A stretch of DNA of 64,000 nucleotides from Larix kaempferi (GCA_027924585.1 BSBM01002098.1:7601001-7665000); one strand, 5' to 3'. Positions 1 through 11,360 are shown, numbered from the stretch's first letter. Notes: generated from the sequence alone by a model not told the origin. Numbers and translations: made by a program.

Positions 1-665
1 CTTCACTGCCACTATCTCTATTTTCTTTATATGGACACTTTGAAGTGAAATGGCCTACTCTTCCACATTTAAAACATTTGAAGGGTAACTTATGCTTATA
101 CTTGCCACACCCTCTTTTCAAATTTCTCATGAAGTTTGCTTCTTCTTCATCTGATTCATCACAAGAGCCTTTGTCATGCTCATGTTTTTCTTTCCTAGTT
201 GCTTCCTTTCTGGTGGGATTTTCCCTTTCATTTCTCATCTCATATGCAGTAAGGATCCCATGAATCTCGTCCTTTGTTAAGTCTTCAAGATTAGTTCTAT
301 ATTCTAATACATAAACATTTGAGTCAAATCTTGGAGGCAGAGTCCTTAGTATCTTCTGCACAATCGATTATTTAGTTAGTGTAACTCCAATACTTTTGAT
401 GGCCTTGACTAACTCATCAATTTGAAGAAAGTATGAGGCAACATTTTATTCATCTTTCATTCTCAAAGACTCATACAATATAGAGTAAGTCTGTAGTTTT
501 GATTTCTTTGCTTTCTTGTCTCCTTCATAGATAATCTTGAGCTTGTCTCATACATCCTTAGCTGAAGCGCGGTGCATGAATTTAGTGAATTCAATGTCTT
601 CTAGCCCACATAGCAGTGCATTTCTTGCTCTTGCATTGCATCCATACTATATTCTTTCAAATGGA
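1..665 (-). pseudogene. Ty1/Copia-type gag remnant
   Basis: Read on the minus strand, this stretch gives a gag-like protein of Copia retrotransposons. An N-terminal part with the pattern NARARNALLCGL leads into a region with LPPRFDS, and then comes a CCHC zinc knuckle (CFKCGRVGHFTSKC) close to position 50. Gag packages element RNA in cytoplasmic particles. At least three in-frame stops interrupt it (one is the TGA read at 550-548), so it is dead. The frame runs off the left edge of the window, so any pol would lie outside. The family call rests on the zinc knuckle and the LPPRF-type motif. Confidence 0.8.
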
Positions 666-779
666 TCAACTGGTGCAGTTGCAGAAACATTATGGATCAA
701 CTGGTACAGTTGCATCCATACTATCTTCTATCTTCTTTGAGGCATGTACAGGTTGATATAACATGACCGATATTGAGTC

Positions 780-1065
780 AATGTTATAGATATTATGGCA
801 TTGTGACATTAACAGTGGCATTGTGTTAGAGTCAATGATTGTGGCATTGAGATAGAGATATAGTGATTGTGAAAAGGACAATGATACATGTACAGAGACA
901 AATATATAGGTACATGTTGATAGAGATAGAGATACAGGTTGCAGAGACAGTGATTGGGGCATTGTGACAGAGATAGTGATACATGAACAGATTGGCAGAG
1001 ACAATGATACTAGTATAGGTTGTGACAAATACAGTGACAATGATAGATTCATTCTCTTATTCATA
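780..1065. repeat. degenerate GA/CA-rich simple repeat
   Basis: Short purine-rich words such as gagacagtgatac and gagatagagata recur irregularly, so the minus strand has an open frame rich in Ser and Leu. The composition explains the open frame, and I do not read it as a gene. Confidence 0.6.
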
Positions 1066-1114
1066 TAAGGGTGGTAGGATGGGGCAAGGATAGGTAGTTG
1101 TAGATTCCTTCCAG

Positions 1115-1315
1115 TCAGTGCTGGTAAATCCAGGAGTTGGAGCTTCTTTCAGGTTGGAGCTTGTAAATCAGGGGGTTGGAGCCTCCTTCCAGTCGGTGCT
1201 AGTAAATCAGGGAGTTGGAGCTTCCTTCAGGTTGGTGCCTTTAAATAAGGGGGTTGGTTCCTCCTTCCAGACAATGCTAGAGAATCTTGGATGTCGGTGC
1301 TTCCTATGAATGCAT
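1115..1315. repeat. 39-bp minisatellite, about five copies
   Basis: The word gttgg recurs at 1136, 1175, 1214 and 1253, an exact 39-bp period (13 codons). The plus strand therefore stays open and encodes a repeated peptide of the type VNQGVGASFQ. Similar ttggtgcc words form another minisatellite at the right end of the window (63,830-64,000). Confidence 0.8.
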
Positions 1316-1490
1316 CTTGTTATTATATAAGACACACATTCTGTGGTTTTCTCCAGTTTGGGTTTCCACGTTAAATGTCTTGTGCACTATCTATTGTTTA
1401 TGTGATGATGAATAACATTATTAATGGTTAATTTTTACATGATATAATTAATGTTTGAAATTGTAAAAAGTGCTCAATACTGATTCACTG

Positions 1491-1861
1491 TTAGGAATCC
1501 GAGTCAATCCTTCTCTTTACTTTGTTAGTATATTGTTGTTGGACACATATGCTTTGTAAGTCATCCCGTAGTATTTGTTGATCCATAGTTTGTATTAGCC
1601 CATGGTATTGACCCATAGTATTGGACGCATATGCTTTGTAAGTCGTCCCGTAGTATTATATGTCCCATGGTATTGACCCATAGTACTGGGCATAGACTTA
1701 GTATATAAGTGTGTGTTGAGGCCAATGAGGGTACCATGAAGTTATTTGTATTGAGCTTGCTCAAAGGAGGTTGCCCCCTCGAAGTGGCCTGTGATCAATA
1801 AAGTGATTCTGAGTTTTGTTCTTACTGCTATCTCGTGTATTTTCATTAATTAATTGTTGCA
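1491..1861 (+). mobile_element. possible LTR fragment
   Basis: The stretch starts with TGTTAGGAATCC and ends with ATTGTTGCA, and a polyadenylation-like caataaag lies about 65 bp before the end. That resembles the R-U5 end of a plant Copia LTR. No second copy, target-site duplication, PBS or PPT was found, so this is tentative. Confidence 0.3.
1541..1704. repeat. 82-bp tandem duplication
   Basis: The block starting ggacacatatgctttgtaag at 1541 is repeated from 1623 with few changes (ggacgcatatgc), through to the words ttgacccatagta. It lies inside the possible LTR. Confidence 0.8.
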
Positions 1862-2078
1862 GGTTCCTCACATTCACCTCCCCTCTCAGTATTTCCAACA
1901 ACCCCAACAAACAAATGAGGGAAGTTCTTTAACCCGTGGAGCAATTTTTTTCCATGATTCTAGATTCTCATTAAAAGAGGATGAGTTCCATCTCACAGTA
2001 ATTTTGAGACCGGAAATAACTTATCTCCAAACTTCCTTTGTAAAATCACAGTGAATAAAGAGATGATTGACAAACTCT

Positions 2079-2935
2079 TCATCTTTTTTTACATAAAATG
2101 CAAAAGTTTGGACCAGATTTACCTCTTTTGATGAGATTATCAAAAGCCATAATGCGATTTTCTAGACACATCCAAGCAAAGCATTTCATTTTCAAAGTAA
2201 TATTCCACCTCCGGATTCTATTATTCCACCATTTCTTCACATAATCAATAGTTGAAGTAGAAATATCATCATATGCTAACTTTGCATTGACCTGTCCATT
2301 TGCTCCATTCCATGACCACACAATTTCATCCCGCTGATTTGACAATTTGATGCCAATGTGATTTAAGCCAACTACATAACCATTCCATTTAGTAGTAAGT
2401 TCTCCAACTAGACCTAGATCATCTGCAAACATCCAATATGAAGAAGAGTTCTCCTCACAAGCTGATTTTTTCACAAAAGCTAATAAATAATAACCATTTT
2501 TTGAAAGATGAGCAATGAGGGGTTGTGATAGTTTAAATAAAAGGTCTCCTCCCAAAAAAGTATCTATACCAAGAAGTACCCTTGATCCACTACCAATTCT
2601 CCTTGACAACCAAGATCCCAACCAAGGATAAAACCTAACAAATCCCTTCTAGAAATTTGAAGCATTAGAAATAGATTTGTTTGGAGTTCTAATCCATTCA
2701 CTAACAAATTTCTTCTTCAAATATTTAGATTTAAGAACTTCACTCCATAATCCCACTCCAAAAAGACCCATCCACAAACTTTTAAGACTTAATGCAACGC
2801 TGCACCATAAAATATTTTTAATGCCCAACCACCATTTTCTTTGGCAATGAGATCTCTCTCCAATTCACTAGATGAATTATTTTCTTGTTTCCATTCCATG
2901 ACCATAGAAAATGCATCATTATTTTCCTCAAAATA
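2079..2935 (-). pseudogene. LINE ORF2 fragment (thumb and zf-RVT region)
   Basis: The minus strand encodes the C-terminal part of an L1-type reverse transcriptase polyprotein. From 2,621 to 2,079 one open frame of 180 codons contains WNITLKMKCFAWMCLENRIM and then a CILCKK zinc motif, typical of the zf-RVT domain behind plant LINE reverse transcriptases. Upstream of it (2,930-2,640) further stretches such as LWSEVLKSKYLKKKF match the region after the RT thumb, but with stops and frame changes. No endonuclease, RT palm or RNase H is attached, so it is a fragment. The wording is closest to the LINE at 15.7-20.9 kb. Confidence 0.8.
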
Positions 2936-2939
2936 TTCA

Positions 2940-3766
2940 ACTATATTACTTAATAGTTAATGCTAACTTTCCCACACAACTAAATTTTACAATGTTATTT
3001 TATTTTATTACTAATCACATCAAAATTTCAAACATAACCTAAATAATACTATATGATAATTTAATATTTTAATGTATAGCAAAACCTTGATCCAAAAGTA
3101 GCAAATTCCAACAAAGTGATAGAAAATTGTTACAAAATTAACCTATCTCTTTTGTAACGATTTTTTATAAAATATATTTAATTATGTAACTATAAATTAA
3201 CTTATTTGTAGTGATAGAAAATTGTTACAAAATTAACCTATCTCTTTTGTAACGATTTTTTATAAAATATATTTAATTATTTAACTATAAATTAACTTAT
3301 TTGTAATGATTTTTATAAAATATATTTAATTAAAAACTATAAATTAATTTATTTCTATTTTATAATAATTCATTAATAAACATATCGCATTATATTAATA
3401 ATATTATATCAAAGTATGTCACGTAACCGTTAAGGCTTACTTTCCCACACAACTAAATTTAACAATTTTATTTTATTTTATAAATAATCACATCAAAATT
3501 TCAAACATATTAACTTGAATAATACTATATAACAATTTAATGTTTAGCGAAACCTTGATCTAAAAGTGGCAAATTCCAACTAAGTGATAGAAAATTGTTT
3601 CAAAATTAACGTGCCACTTTAGTATTTTTAATTAAAAACTATAAATTAACTTATTTGAAATGGTTTTTTTATAAAATATATTTAATTAAAAACTATAAAT
3701 TAATTTATCTATAATAATTTTTTAATAAATATATTATATTATATTAATAATTATATATCAAACTAT
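2940..3766. repeat. AT-rich tandem repeat R1 (left part)
   Basis: A diverged unit of about 474 bp starts twice with a tttcccacacaactaaat-type sequence (near 2,970 and 3,443) and runs through recognisable words (aaaccttgatc, ggcaaattccaac, tataaaatatatttaatta). Inside the first unit a 95-bp block (from 3,116) is repeated at 3,211. The same unit continues after the L1 insertion at 9,495 and again at 11,626. It has no coding potential. Confidence 0.85.
3749..3766. repeat. target-site duplication, left copy
   Basis: The 18-bp sequence aattatatatcaaactat directly precedes the L1 and is repeated without mismatch at 9,495-9,512. Confidence 0.92.
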
Positions 3767-3780
3767 TTTATCGAATTCGG

Positions 3781-5085
3781 GTGCTGCGGAGAGGAGCAGT
3801 GTGCGCTAGGGCACGAGCAGAGGCTCGTCCAGTGAGGCATGGCGGCGCCTGGGGGAGGGGAGGATGCCCCCCCCCTTCGATCTCGGATGAGGATGCCTTC
3901 AGAAGGCTCCTCCAGAGCAGAGGCAAAAAGATCTCACCCCCGGTCATTCCAAAATTCATCAAGAAGCTGGAGGAAATCCCTGAAATCGCCCTTCCTGAAG
4001 AAAAACCAATGAAAACAGCCTTGGCTCTAGCTAAGAGAGGCCTAGTGGGCCAGTTCATGGGGTTATGGCCTTCAGCCAAGACCACAGATGACTGGATTCA
4101 GAGGAATTGGAAGCCCAACCTAAAACAAGGTGTTACCTGTTACCCCGTAGGGAGAGGGTTTTTTGTGTTTGAATTCATCTCAGAAGAAGACCGGGATTTA
4201 GTCTTCAGGAATGGCCCCTACTTCATGGGAACGCAGGGCCTATATCTGAACAAATGGACACCAGACTTTGACCCCGCGATCGACCTCCCCAAAGAGGTGC
4301 CAGTGTGGGTCAGGCTCCCCAATCTCCCAATGCATTGCTGGGACTTTGACACTTTGAAGAGAATAGGGAACGGAATCGGCCACTTCATTGACAAAGCCGA
4401 TAACAAAGGATAATACTCCTGCGCCAGAATCTGTGTTGAAGTGGATCTTGAAGCCGGCCTACCTGAGGCAGTAAAACTAACAGTTGGATCCTGGACCCAC
4501 TACCAGAAATTGGACTACGAACACTTGCCCTTCAAATGCAGGAACTGTCAAGAACACGGCCACTTCCAAAGATATTGTCCCAAACTGGCTGTTGAAAAAG
4601 AAGATGCGGAAGGATGGCAGAAAGCCAAGAAAGGGAAAACCTTCAGCAACACCAAAAATAAGGAGAAAATGATCCAAGAACCACCAAAGGAAGGAAACCC
4701 AGCGCCCAACCTTCAGGAAACTTCTAACGAGGCCCAAAACCCTGCACATGGTACAGAAGCTGGCGAAGCTCGGGTGACACAAAGCCCAAGCGATTCTAAC
4801 CTGCATCGGTTTGCCTCTAGTCTGCCAAAGGAACACACCAGCCTGAGCTTGGGAACAGGAGCTGATTCCTCTGAGGAAGGTGACACTGAAGCAAGTAGTT
4901 CGTCAGTCTCTCCAAATCAACCAAAGCGGGGACGAAAGCCTGAGAAGAAAAGAAGGGAAGAACAGTCCTACAAGGATGTAGTTCAAGGCTCACAGCACAC
5001 CATTCCAGAAATGATGAACACCAGATCGGGGATGAAGATTGGGAAAACCCCGAAAGGGGGCCATCCCCCTCAAACAGGTAAATAA
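3781..5085 (+). pseudogene. LINE ORF1 protein (DUF4283-like plus CCHC)
   Basis: One reading frame covers the whole interval apart from a single TAA at 4,411-4,413. The N-terminal half (WPSAKTTDDWIQRNW, FVFEFISEEDRDLVF, GPYFMGTQGLYL, VPVWVRLPNLPMHCW) matches the DUF4283-type domain of plant LINE ORF1 proteins, which bind element RNA. After the stop the frame goes on with a CRNCQEHGHFQRYC zinc knuckle (4,531-4,575) and a polar, low-complexity tail rich in Ser, Glu and Lys. No ATG is found in frame near the beginning, so the start may be truncated. The stop codon TAA (5,083-5,085) overlaps the ATG of ORF2. Confidence 0.88.
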
Positions 5086-8000
5086 TGCAATACGTTTCCT
5101 GGAACTGCAGAGGACTAGGCACCTCTCTAAAAGAAGAAGCTATAAGGGATTTAGTAAGAGTATTGAGGCCGGAAGTCCTCCTAATCCAGGAGACGAAAAT
5201 GGAGGAGGAAGCTCTCCTCCGAGCAAGGAACTCATTTTGGAAGAAAGGCCCAGGTAGGGCTGTGAGCGCTAGAGGAGCCTCAGGAGGCTTGGCAACTTTC
5301 TGGGACTCCGCTAAGCTCGATCTTGTAGAAGAAGAAGGCACCACGCATTGGCTATTCACCAAGCTGTACCATAAAGACTCCGGTCACTTCGTAAGTATCT
5401 TTAACCTGTATGTTCCTGTCTCTTTTGTGGAAAAAAAAGAGTGCTGGGATTCTTTTAAAACCTTCCTAAACCAGCATAACCCTGAGAATCTAGTTGTAGC
5501 TGGAGACTTAAATGTAACCCTTGCTCTAGCAGAAAAAAAAGGGGGATCAATAGTCCGGGATCCTGCTAGAGAATGGGTGGAAGACTTGATGTTGGATTGG
5601 GACCTTGTAGATATCACCCCTTACAGAGGAAAGTTCACCTGGTCCAATAAAAGATTTGGGCCTGGCCACATTGCTGCCCGCCTAGACCGGTTCCTTATTC
5701 ATTTCTCCTTCCTTACTCTTGGCCTCATGGCTTCCTCTAAGATCCACGCGCATCACACCTCCGATCATAAACCAATCTCGCTCACCCTCTCCCCTGAAGT
5801 TCAGTTAGGCCCCATCCCCTTCCGTTTCAGCCCTTTATGGGTTAATCAGGATGGCTACCTTGACATTGTGAACAAATCCTGAAATGAACCGATTTATGGG
5901 TCTCCCTTCTTTGTCTGGGAAGGAAAATTAAGAAGGCTCAAAGCTGATCTGAAATCTTGGGCTAAAGATCTAAGATCCCCTACAGATTAAAGGAAAAGAA
6001 TCCAGAAGGCTCTGGAACGACACCAACTGGCCATGGAAGAGTCCCCTATCACCCTTGTCTTGCTCAATCGGGAAGCTGATCTCCAAAGGAAGTTCCACAA
6101 AGCGTGCAGAGAGGAGGAAACCTACTGGAGAGTCAAATCAAGAACGCTCTGGCTTCAAGCTGGAGACAAAAACACCACTTTCTTTCACAAGCAGGCTCAA
6201 GCTCAGAAAATCTACAACTCCATCAATGAAATTCAGATGCAAGACCAAATAATAAAGGACATTAGCGGAATTAAGGAGGCTGCCCACTCCTTCTTCAAAA
6301 AGCTTTATTTTGCCCTGGACCTGGACCCGGTGGATCCGAGCTCCTTCCCTCTCTCAGTGATTCCAAATCTGATAAGTGAAGAGGAAAACCAGCTGCTGAA
6401 CAATCCTGTGAGTATTCGTGAAATTAAAAAATCCCTCTTCAACATGAACCCGGACAAAGCTCTCGGGCCGGATGGATTCACAGCCCGGTTCTATGTCTCT
6501 TGTTGGGACATAATCAAAAGGGACTTGTACAGAATGATCAAGAAGGCTCAAATCTGCTCTAAATTGGGAGGCAGCACTAATTCCTCATTCCTGGCTCTCA
6601 TTCCAAAAGAAAAAGGAGCCAGGAATTTCAATAGGTTCCGTCCAATCTCCCTCTGCAATACTGGTTACAAAACCATAACCAAAATAATGGCCAACAGACT
6701 CAAAAAAATTCTGCCAAAATTGATTCCGGAAAACCAAGGTGGGTTTGTTAGAGGTAGACAGATTCTGGACAATATAATCTTAGTCCAAGAAGCCATTCAT
6801 TCCAGCTACAGGAATAAAGAGAAAGGAATGGTAGTTAAGCTGGACTTAGCCAGGGCCTTTGACCGAGTCAAGCATGACTTCCTCTTTGCTGCCATGAGAA
6901 ACTTCGGGTTCAATCAGAACTTTATTCAGTGGGTTAAAGCCTGCATATCAGCTCCCTGGATAGCTCCGCTGATCAATGGTCAGCCTACCAAGTTCTTCCA
7001 GGCCTCAAGAGGTTTAAGGCAAGGCTGCCCTCTCTCTCCAGTTCTCTATGTCATCCAGGCTTCCGTTCTAAGTTTCCAACTGAATATAAGTCTCCAAAAC
7101 AGAGCTCTCTCAGGCATAAGAATAGCTCCCAAGGTCAAGGATGTAAACCACGCCCAGTTCACTGATGACACTTTGTTATTGGGAGCGGCCAACCTCAGAA
7201 CAGCCAGGAATTTCAAATCAGAACTTGACTGCTACATGAACAGCTCTGGAAGTGAAATAAACTTCCACAAAAGTAAGATTTATGGCTGGAATTGCTCCCC
7301 CCTCGAAATCCTGAACATATCTTGAATCCTTGACATGGAAGGCATCTTAATTTGGGACACCTTTACCTACCTGGGCATCCTTATTTTCAAAGCCTCTCCT
7401 AAAGTTGCCCACTGGCTGCCCCTTCTGGACAAACTCAAAAACAAAATCCAAGCTTGGGGAGCAACCTGGCTCAACAAGGCAGGTAAAATTATTTTGATTA
7501 ATTCTGTCCTCACCAGTCTTCCTATTTATCAGTGTTCAGTTCTGTTAGCTCACAAAACCACAACGAACAAGATTGAAGAGCTGCTCCGGCGGTTCCTCTG
7601 GGAAGGGGGACGAAATAATGAAAAGAAGCTGCATCTTGTTAGCTGGGACAAGATCAAAAAGCCAAAACTAGAAGGGGGCCTTCAAATCAGAGATGTGGCC
7701 ACCCAAAATCTAGCCATGGGTGGCAAAATCCTCTGGAACATGACTTTTGGTAAGAATACTTGGAGCAAGCAGATCCTCCGGAAAAAATACTTCACAGGAA
7801 ACAGAAAAAGGTGCCTAGAAAAGCCTACTAAAATGCAGACTGGTTCTCCGATCTTCTTGCTCTGCAAAAGAGCCTTGCCTTACTTCACAGCCAAGCTCAC
7901 ATGGATACCTGGAAATGGAGCAAATATAAAAATCTGGGACGATTCTATTCTAGGTGATCAACCTTTTAACAGCCTGAACGAGCTGAGGAACATCCAAGCC

Positions 8001-9335
8001 TGGCTTACTGACAACAATTGCAGCACGCTATGGGATATTTCCTCATGGGGAAATGATGATAAAGAATCCTGGGTAAGCTGGAACCTTGGAGATTATCCGG
8101 ACGAGCTCAAGGAGGAAGCGCTGTTGCTGTTGGATATTCTTCAAGGGAAATCGCCTATCACTGCCAGATCTAAAGATAAACGGGGCTGGGGCTCTGGCAC
8201 AGGTAAATACTCTGCATCTTCTGGTTATGCTTCTATTCTGGAACGGCCTTGGGCTCCCCCGAATCCAGGCCCGTGGAAATCTCTATGGAACTACCCGTCC
8301 ATCCCAAAAATTGATATCTTCACCTGGCAATTGCTTCATAATAGCATTCTCACCAATGACAATCTCAAGAGGAAAGGCTGGGCTGGACCTTCTCGTTGCC
8401 CATTGTGCAAAAGTGTCGAAGAAAATGCAGATCACTTGTTCATAGCCTGGGATTTTACTCAAGAGGCCTGGAGAATAATGCTTGGCCCCATTGCTATTAG
8501 CTTACCCAACTCAGTAGTGGAGATGGTAAGTCGCTGGCTCCACCTTTATCCCTACGACCTGAGCAAAAAGAATCTTATCAAAACCACGTGGATGTGGATC
8601 CCCAAGTTCCTGTCATGGAAAATTTGGTTGGAGCGAAATAATAGAATTTTCAAAGAAGAAAGCAGGGTCCCAGCTCAAATCGCTGTCAAAGCCCGGGTCA
8701 TGCTGTCTGAAGCATTAAAAATAAAGGCTCCCAAAAGCAACATGGCCCCTCTCTCTATTGAAGAAGATCAATGGTTTAAGGAGTTCCAGCCAGCTCAAAA
8801 CAACAATGAAGCCATGAACTCGCCCCACAAGGCCAACTGGGAAATTAGACTGGCTGAAATGGATTTTATCAAGTGGAGATCAGTGCTAAATGAATGGTGT
8901 CTCTTCTTTGACGGGGCCTCGAAAGGGAACCTCGGGCAAGCTGGAGGAGGCGGTATTATTTTTGAACCTTCAGGCAAAATCCATTTGTCCTATGCATGGG
9001 GCCTAGGACAAGCTTCCAACAACCAAGCTGAAATCCTAGCGTTGTGGCAGGGCCTAATCCAGGCAAGAAATCTGAACATCCAAAAGATTAATATTTTCGG
9101 TGATTCCAGGCTGATAATTAAAGCGGTCCATACCAAGAAGGTGCCCTCGGACATTTATCTTACCCAAATTTTCAGGAAAGTCTGCCTCCTCCTCTCTCAC
9201 TTTAGAATTTATAAGGCTCAGCATGTGCTAAGGAATCTAAATAGCCTTGCGGATGCTGAAGCCAATCGTGGTGCTCTTCTGAACAAAAGCCAGCTAATTG
9301 TCAATGGAGGAAGCTCAAATTGCACGATCCCATAA
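5085..9335 (+). pseudogene. LINE ORF2: endonuclease, reverse transcriptase, zf-RVT, RNase H
   Basis: A single frame of about 1,416 codons encodes the L1 replication enzyme. The APE-type endonuclease (residues 1-240) has the starting WNCRG, QETKM, AGDLNV and SDHKPI motifs. The reverse transcriptase (about 440-720) has PDKALGPDGF, FRPISLCN, LDLARAFDRV, RGLRQGCPLSP and FTDDTLL; the usual residue before DD is Ala, here Thr. A zf-RVT motif (CPLCKSVEENADHLF) lies near residue 1110, and a type I RNase H (about 1,270-1,400) with FFDGAS, NNQAEILAL, FGDSRLII and NSLADAEAN keeps all four acidic residues. Three in-frame stops (TGA 5,880, TAA 5,988, TGA 7,323) inactivate it and no frameshift was seen. It would nick target DNA and copy the element RNA in the nucleus. 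Confidence 0.92.
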
Positions 9336-9494
9336 GGATAAGGAAAGGAAGATCATTAAGATCAGAAATTGTAAGGGAATTAAGCTGGAAAGGAAGACCA
9401 GTATTGTGAATCTAAATATGTTATGTAAAGGCCCTGGCAGCCCATTTGCCAATCTTTAATTAAATTTTAACCATTTTTGTCAAAAAAAAATAAA

Positions 9495-9512
9495 AATTAT
9501 ATATCAAACTAT
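9495..9512. repeat. target-site duplication, right copy
   Basis: This is the perfect 18-bp match to 3,749-3,766, placed directly after the A-rich LINE tail. Confidence 0.92.
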
Positions 9513-10063
9513 GTTACTTAATAGTTAAGGTTTATTTTCCCACACAACTAAATTTAACAATGTTATTTTATTTTATTAATAATCATATCAAAATTTCAAA
9601 CATAAATATATTTAATTAAAAACTATAAATTAATTTATCTATAATAATTTTTTAATAAATATATTATATTATATTAATAATTATATATCAAACTATGTTA
9701 CTTAATAGTTAAGGTTTATCTTCCCACACAACTAAATTTAACAATGTTATTTTATTTTATTAATAATCATATCAAAATTTCAAACATAATTTATGACTAT
9801 TTAATGTTTTAATGTATAACAAAACTTTGGTTTAAAAGTGGCAAATTCCAACACAGTATAGAAGATTGTCACAATATTTTTTCTTCTTCTATAGCCTTAA
9901 TTATTAGGTAATATAATTTAATAATAATAATGATTATGACTATGATCATGATAATAAATAAAATTTTAAGGTCACAATTAAGTTAGACTCCAATTTGGTG
10001 TATGAGATCCTTTTGTTTGTGGGACAAAAATCCTGCACAACAATGTTATTTTGTTTTATTAAT
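9513..10063. repeat. repeat R1 (middle part) with a paralogous empty site
   Basis: R1 resumes after the L1. A second, uninterrupted copy of the insertion target (tatatcaaactatgttactt near 9,686) shows the junction as it was before L1 inserted. Words starting tcccacacaactaaat recur near 9,538 and 9,722, a shortened spacing of 184 bp. No gene is seen. Confidence 0.8.
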
Positions 10064-10083
10064 AATCACATCAAAATTTCAAT

Positions 10084-10478
10084 CCAGGGGAGGAGGTCAT
10101 CATTGATCCCAGTGGAAATATAATCTCTTCTTATGCTTGGGGCCTTGAAAAAAAAAAAACCAGGATGAATGGGAAGCCTTACTGCTAAGCGTCAAAACTC
10201 TAGCCAAGCTAGGACTAAAGTGCTATCGAGTTTTTGGCGATCCAAAAATAATCATTCAAAAGATACGAAACATTCAATCTGAGAAAGATCATGGTTTGAG
10301 CAGAGTTCAAAAAAGAATTCTCACCTTCATCTCTGAAATAGACAAAATTCAACTATACCACATCAAGCGACATAACAACAGTGAGGTAGATGCTATGGCC
10401 AACAAGGGAACTAGGTTGCACCAAGTGGAAATTATAGAAAACAATACAACCACTTCCTTTAAATGGATAACATGTTAA
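10084..10478 (+). pseudogene. LINE RNase H fragment
   Basis: The plus strand shows the C-terminal RNase H of a LINE in two frames: IIDPSGNIISSYAWGLE, then after a short deletion with a run of A residues the part VKTLAKLGL and FGDPKIIIQK, and from 10,296 YHIKRHNNSEVDAMANKGT. The last motif carries the D of the fourth catalytic position. The first Asp (FDGAS position) is missing because of the truncation, and GDS has become GDP. It stops at 10,478. Confidence 0.75.
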
Positions 10479-10761
10479 TGGTGGAAAGAGGCCACCCCTC
10501 CTTAGCTCACCCCCTAGGGAGAGAGGGTGGCGCGCTTAGAACCTCTTCACTCCCACACAAGGATGTCCTGGAAGCACGTTTGAATCTACAGATTGGATGG
10601 TAGTTGGTAAGCGGGAGCTGACTGTCTTAATTAGGCCTTTAATGGCCGATCCTCTCTAGGCATTAAGGGAATGTTTCTCTCGAGCCATTGTCATAACTGC
10701 CTTGTAAGGAAAACACTGGTCCTTTACTCCTCTCCCTCCCCTACCAGACGAGCCCGTTAAT

Positions 10762-11360
10762 ATGGAGAATTCATGGGTTATCTCGCACATTCCAGAGTGT
10801 AATCTCTCGTGTCTAGAGTTGTGTATCCATGAAGGAAACTGGCGTATAATGTAGAGTAGCTATGCAACCACGAGCAAGGATATGGAAAAGGTCCTAGGCG
10901 AGGTCCAGGACATTAAGAACAGTCTGACGAACAAAAGAAAGATGGTGTGCTGCACCTATGAGGTTGCTCAAGCTGCTCTGAAAGAAGGTCAACGAACTTC
11001 TCATGACCTGATTTCTCTTGACACTCGCATGGAGGATATTGAGTCTCATGACTACATCGAAGAATTGGAGGAGGTCAAGACTACTGTAAGTGAGATGGGT
11101 AAATCCCATAAGGAACAGTTGGAGGCATTAATGCATGCACTTGAGGGCCTGAACTTTCAGTTTCAGGAGGTTTCTATGCACGGAAACAACGGAATGAGGA
11201 CCACTTTGTTCAACTCAAGGAAATCCTGCTTGAAGTGCAGAAGGGAGTGGAAGATATTGAGGAAAATCAGTGGTTGCAGAAGCAACAAGCTAGAATGGCA
11301 GTTATGGAAGAGGACACAACACCGCTGCAGGAAGCAACAAGTATCTTGGCTCAGGAATGA
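10762..11360 (+). pseudogene. coiled-coil reading frame downstream of RNase H, frameshifted
   Basis: From the ATG at 10,762 a frame runs to one TAG near 10,852, restarts at 10,882 (MEKVLGEVQDIKNSL) and goes on to about 11,165. A one-base change then moves it to another frame (RNEDHFVQLKEILLEV, QWLQKQQARMAVMEED) that ends with TGA at 11,358-11,360. The joined product is polar, almost free of Pro and has hydrophobic residues at heptad-like spacing, so a long coiled coil is likely. I do not recognise the family. It lies inside the TSD-bounded LINE, so it belongs to the element or was captured by it. A structural or RNA-binding role like that of LINE ORF1 coiled coils is only a guess. Confidence 0.5.

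Larger units (their letters stand above)
3767..9494 (+). mobile_element. L1-type LINE with ORF1, ORF2 and RNase H, near full length
   Basis: This 5.73-kb non-LTR retrotransposon lies between perfect 18-bp target-site duplications and ends in a short A-rich tail (caaaaaaaaataaaa). It has ORF1 (nucleic-acid-binding, CCHC) and ORF2 (endonuclease, reverse transcriptase, zf-RVT, RNase H), joined by a TAATG stop/start overlap. The 5' leader is at most about 15 bp and ORF1 has no clear ATG near its beginning, so it is probably slightly 5' truncated. Both ORFs stay in frame over their whole length and carry only four premature stops, which suggests a fairly recent insertion. It sits in repeat R1, and a paralogous uninterrupted copy of the target exists at about 9,601-9,730. 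The 3' UTR is about 160 bp. Confidence 0.93.

Noticed and set aside
690-1064. 124-codon minus-strand ORF, Ser/Leu-rich
   Set aside because: It lies in a degenerate simple repeat that explains both composition and openness.
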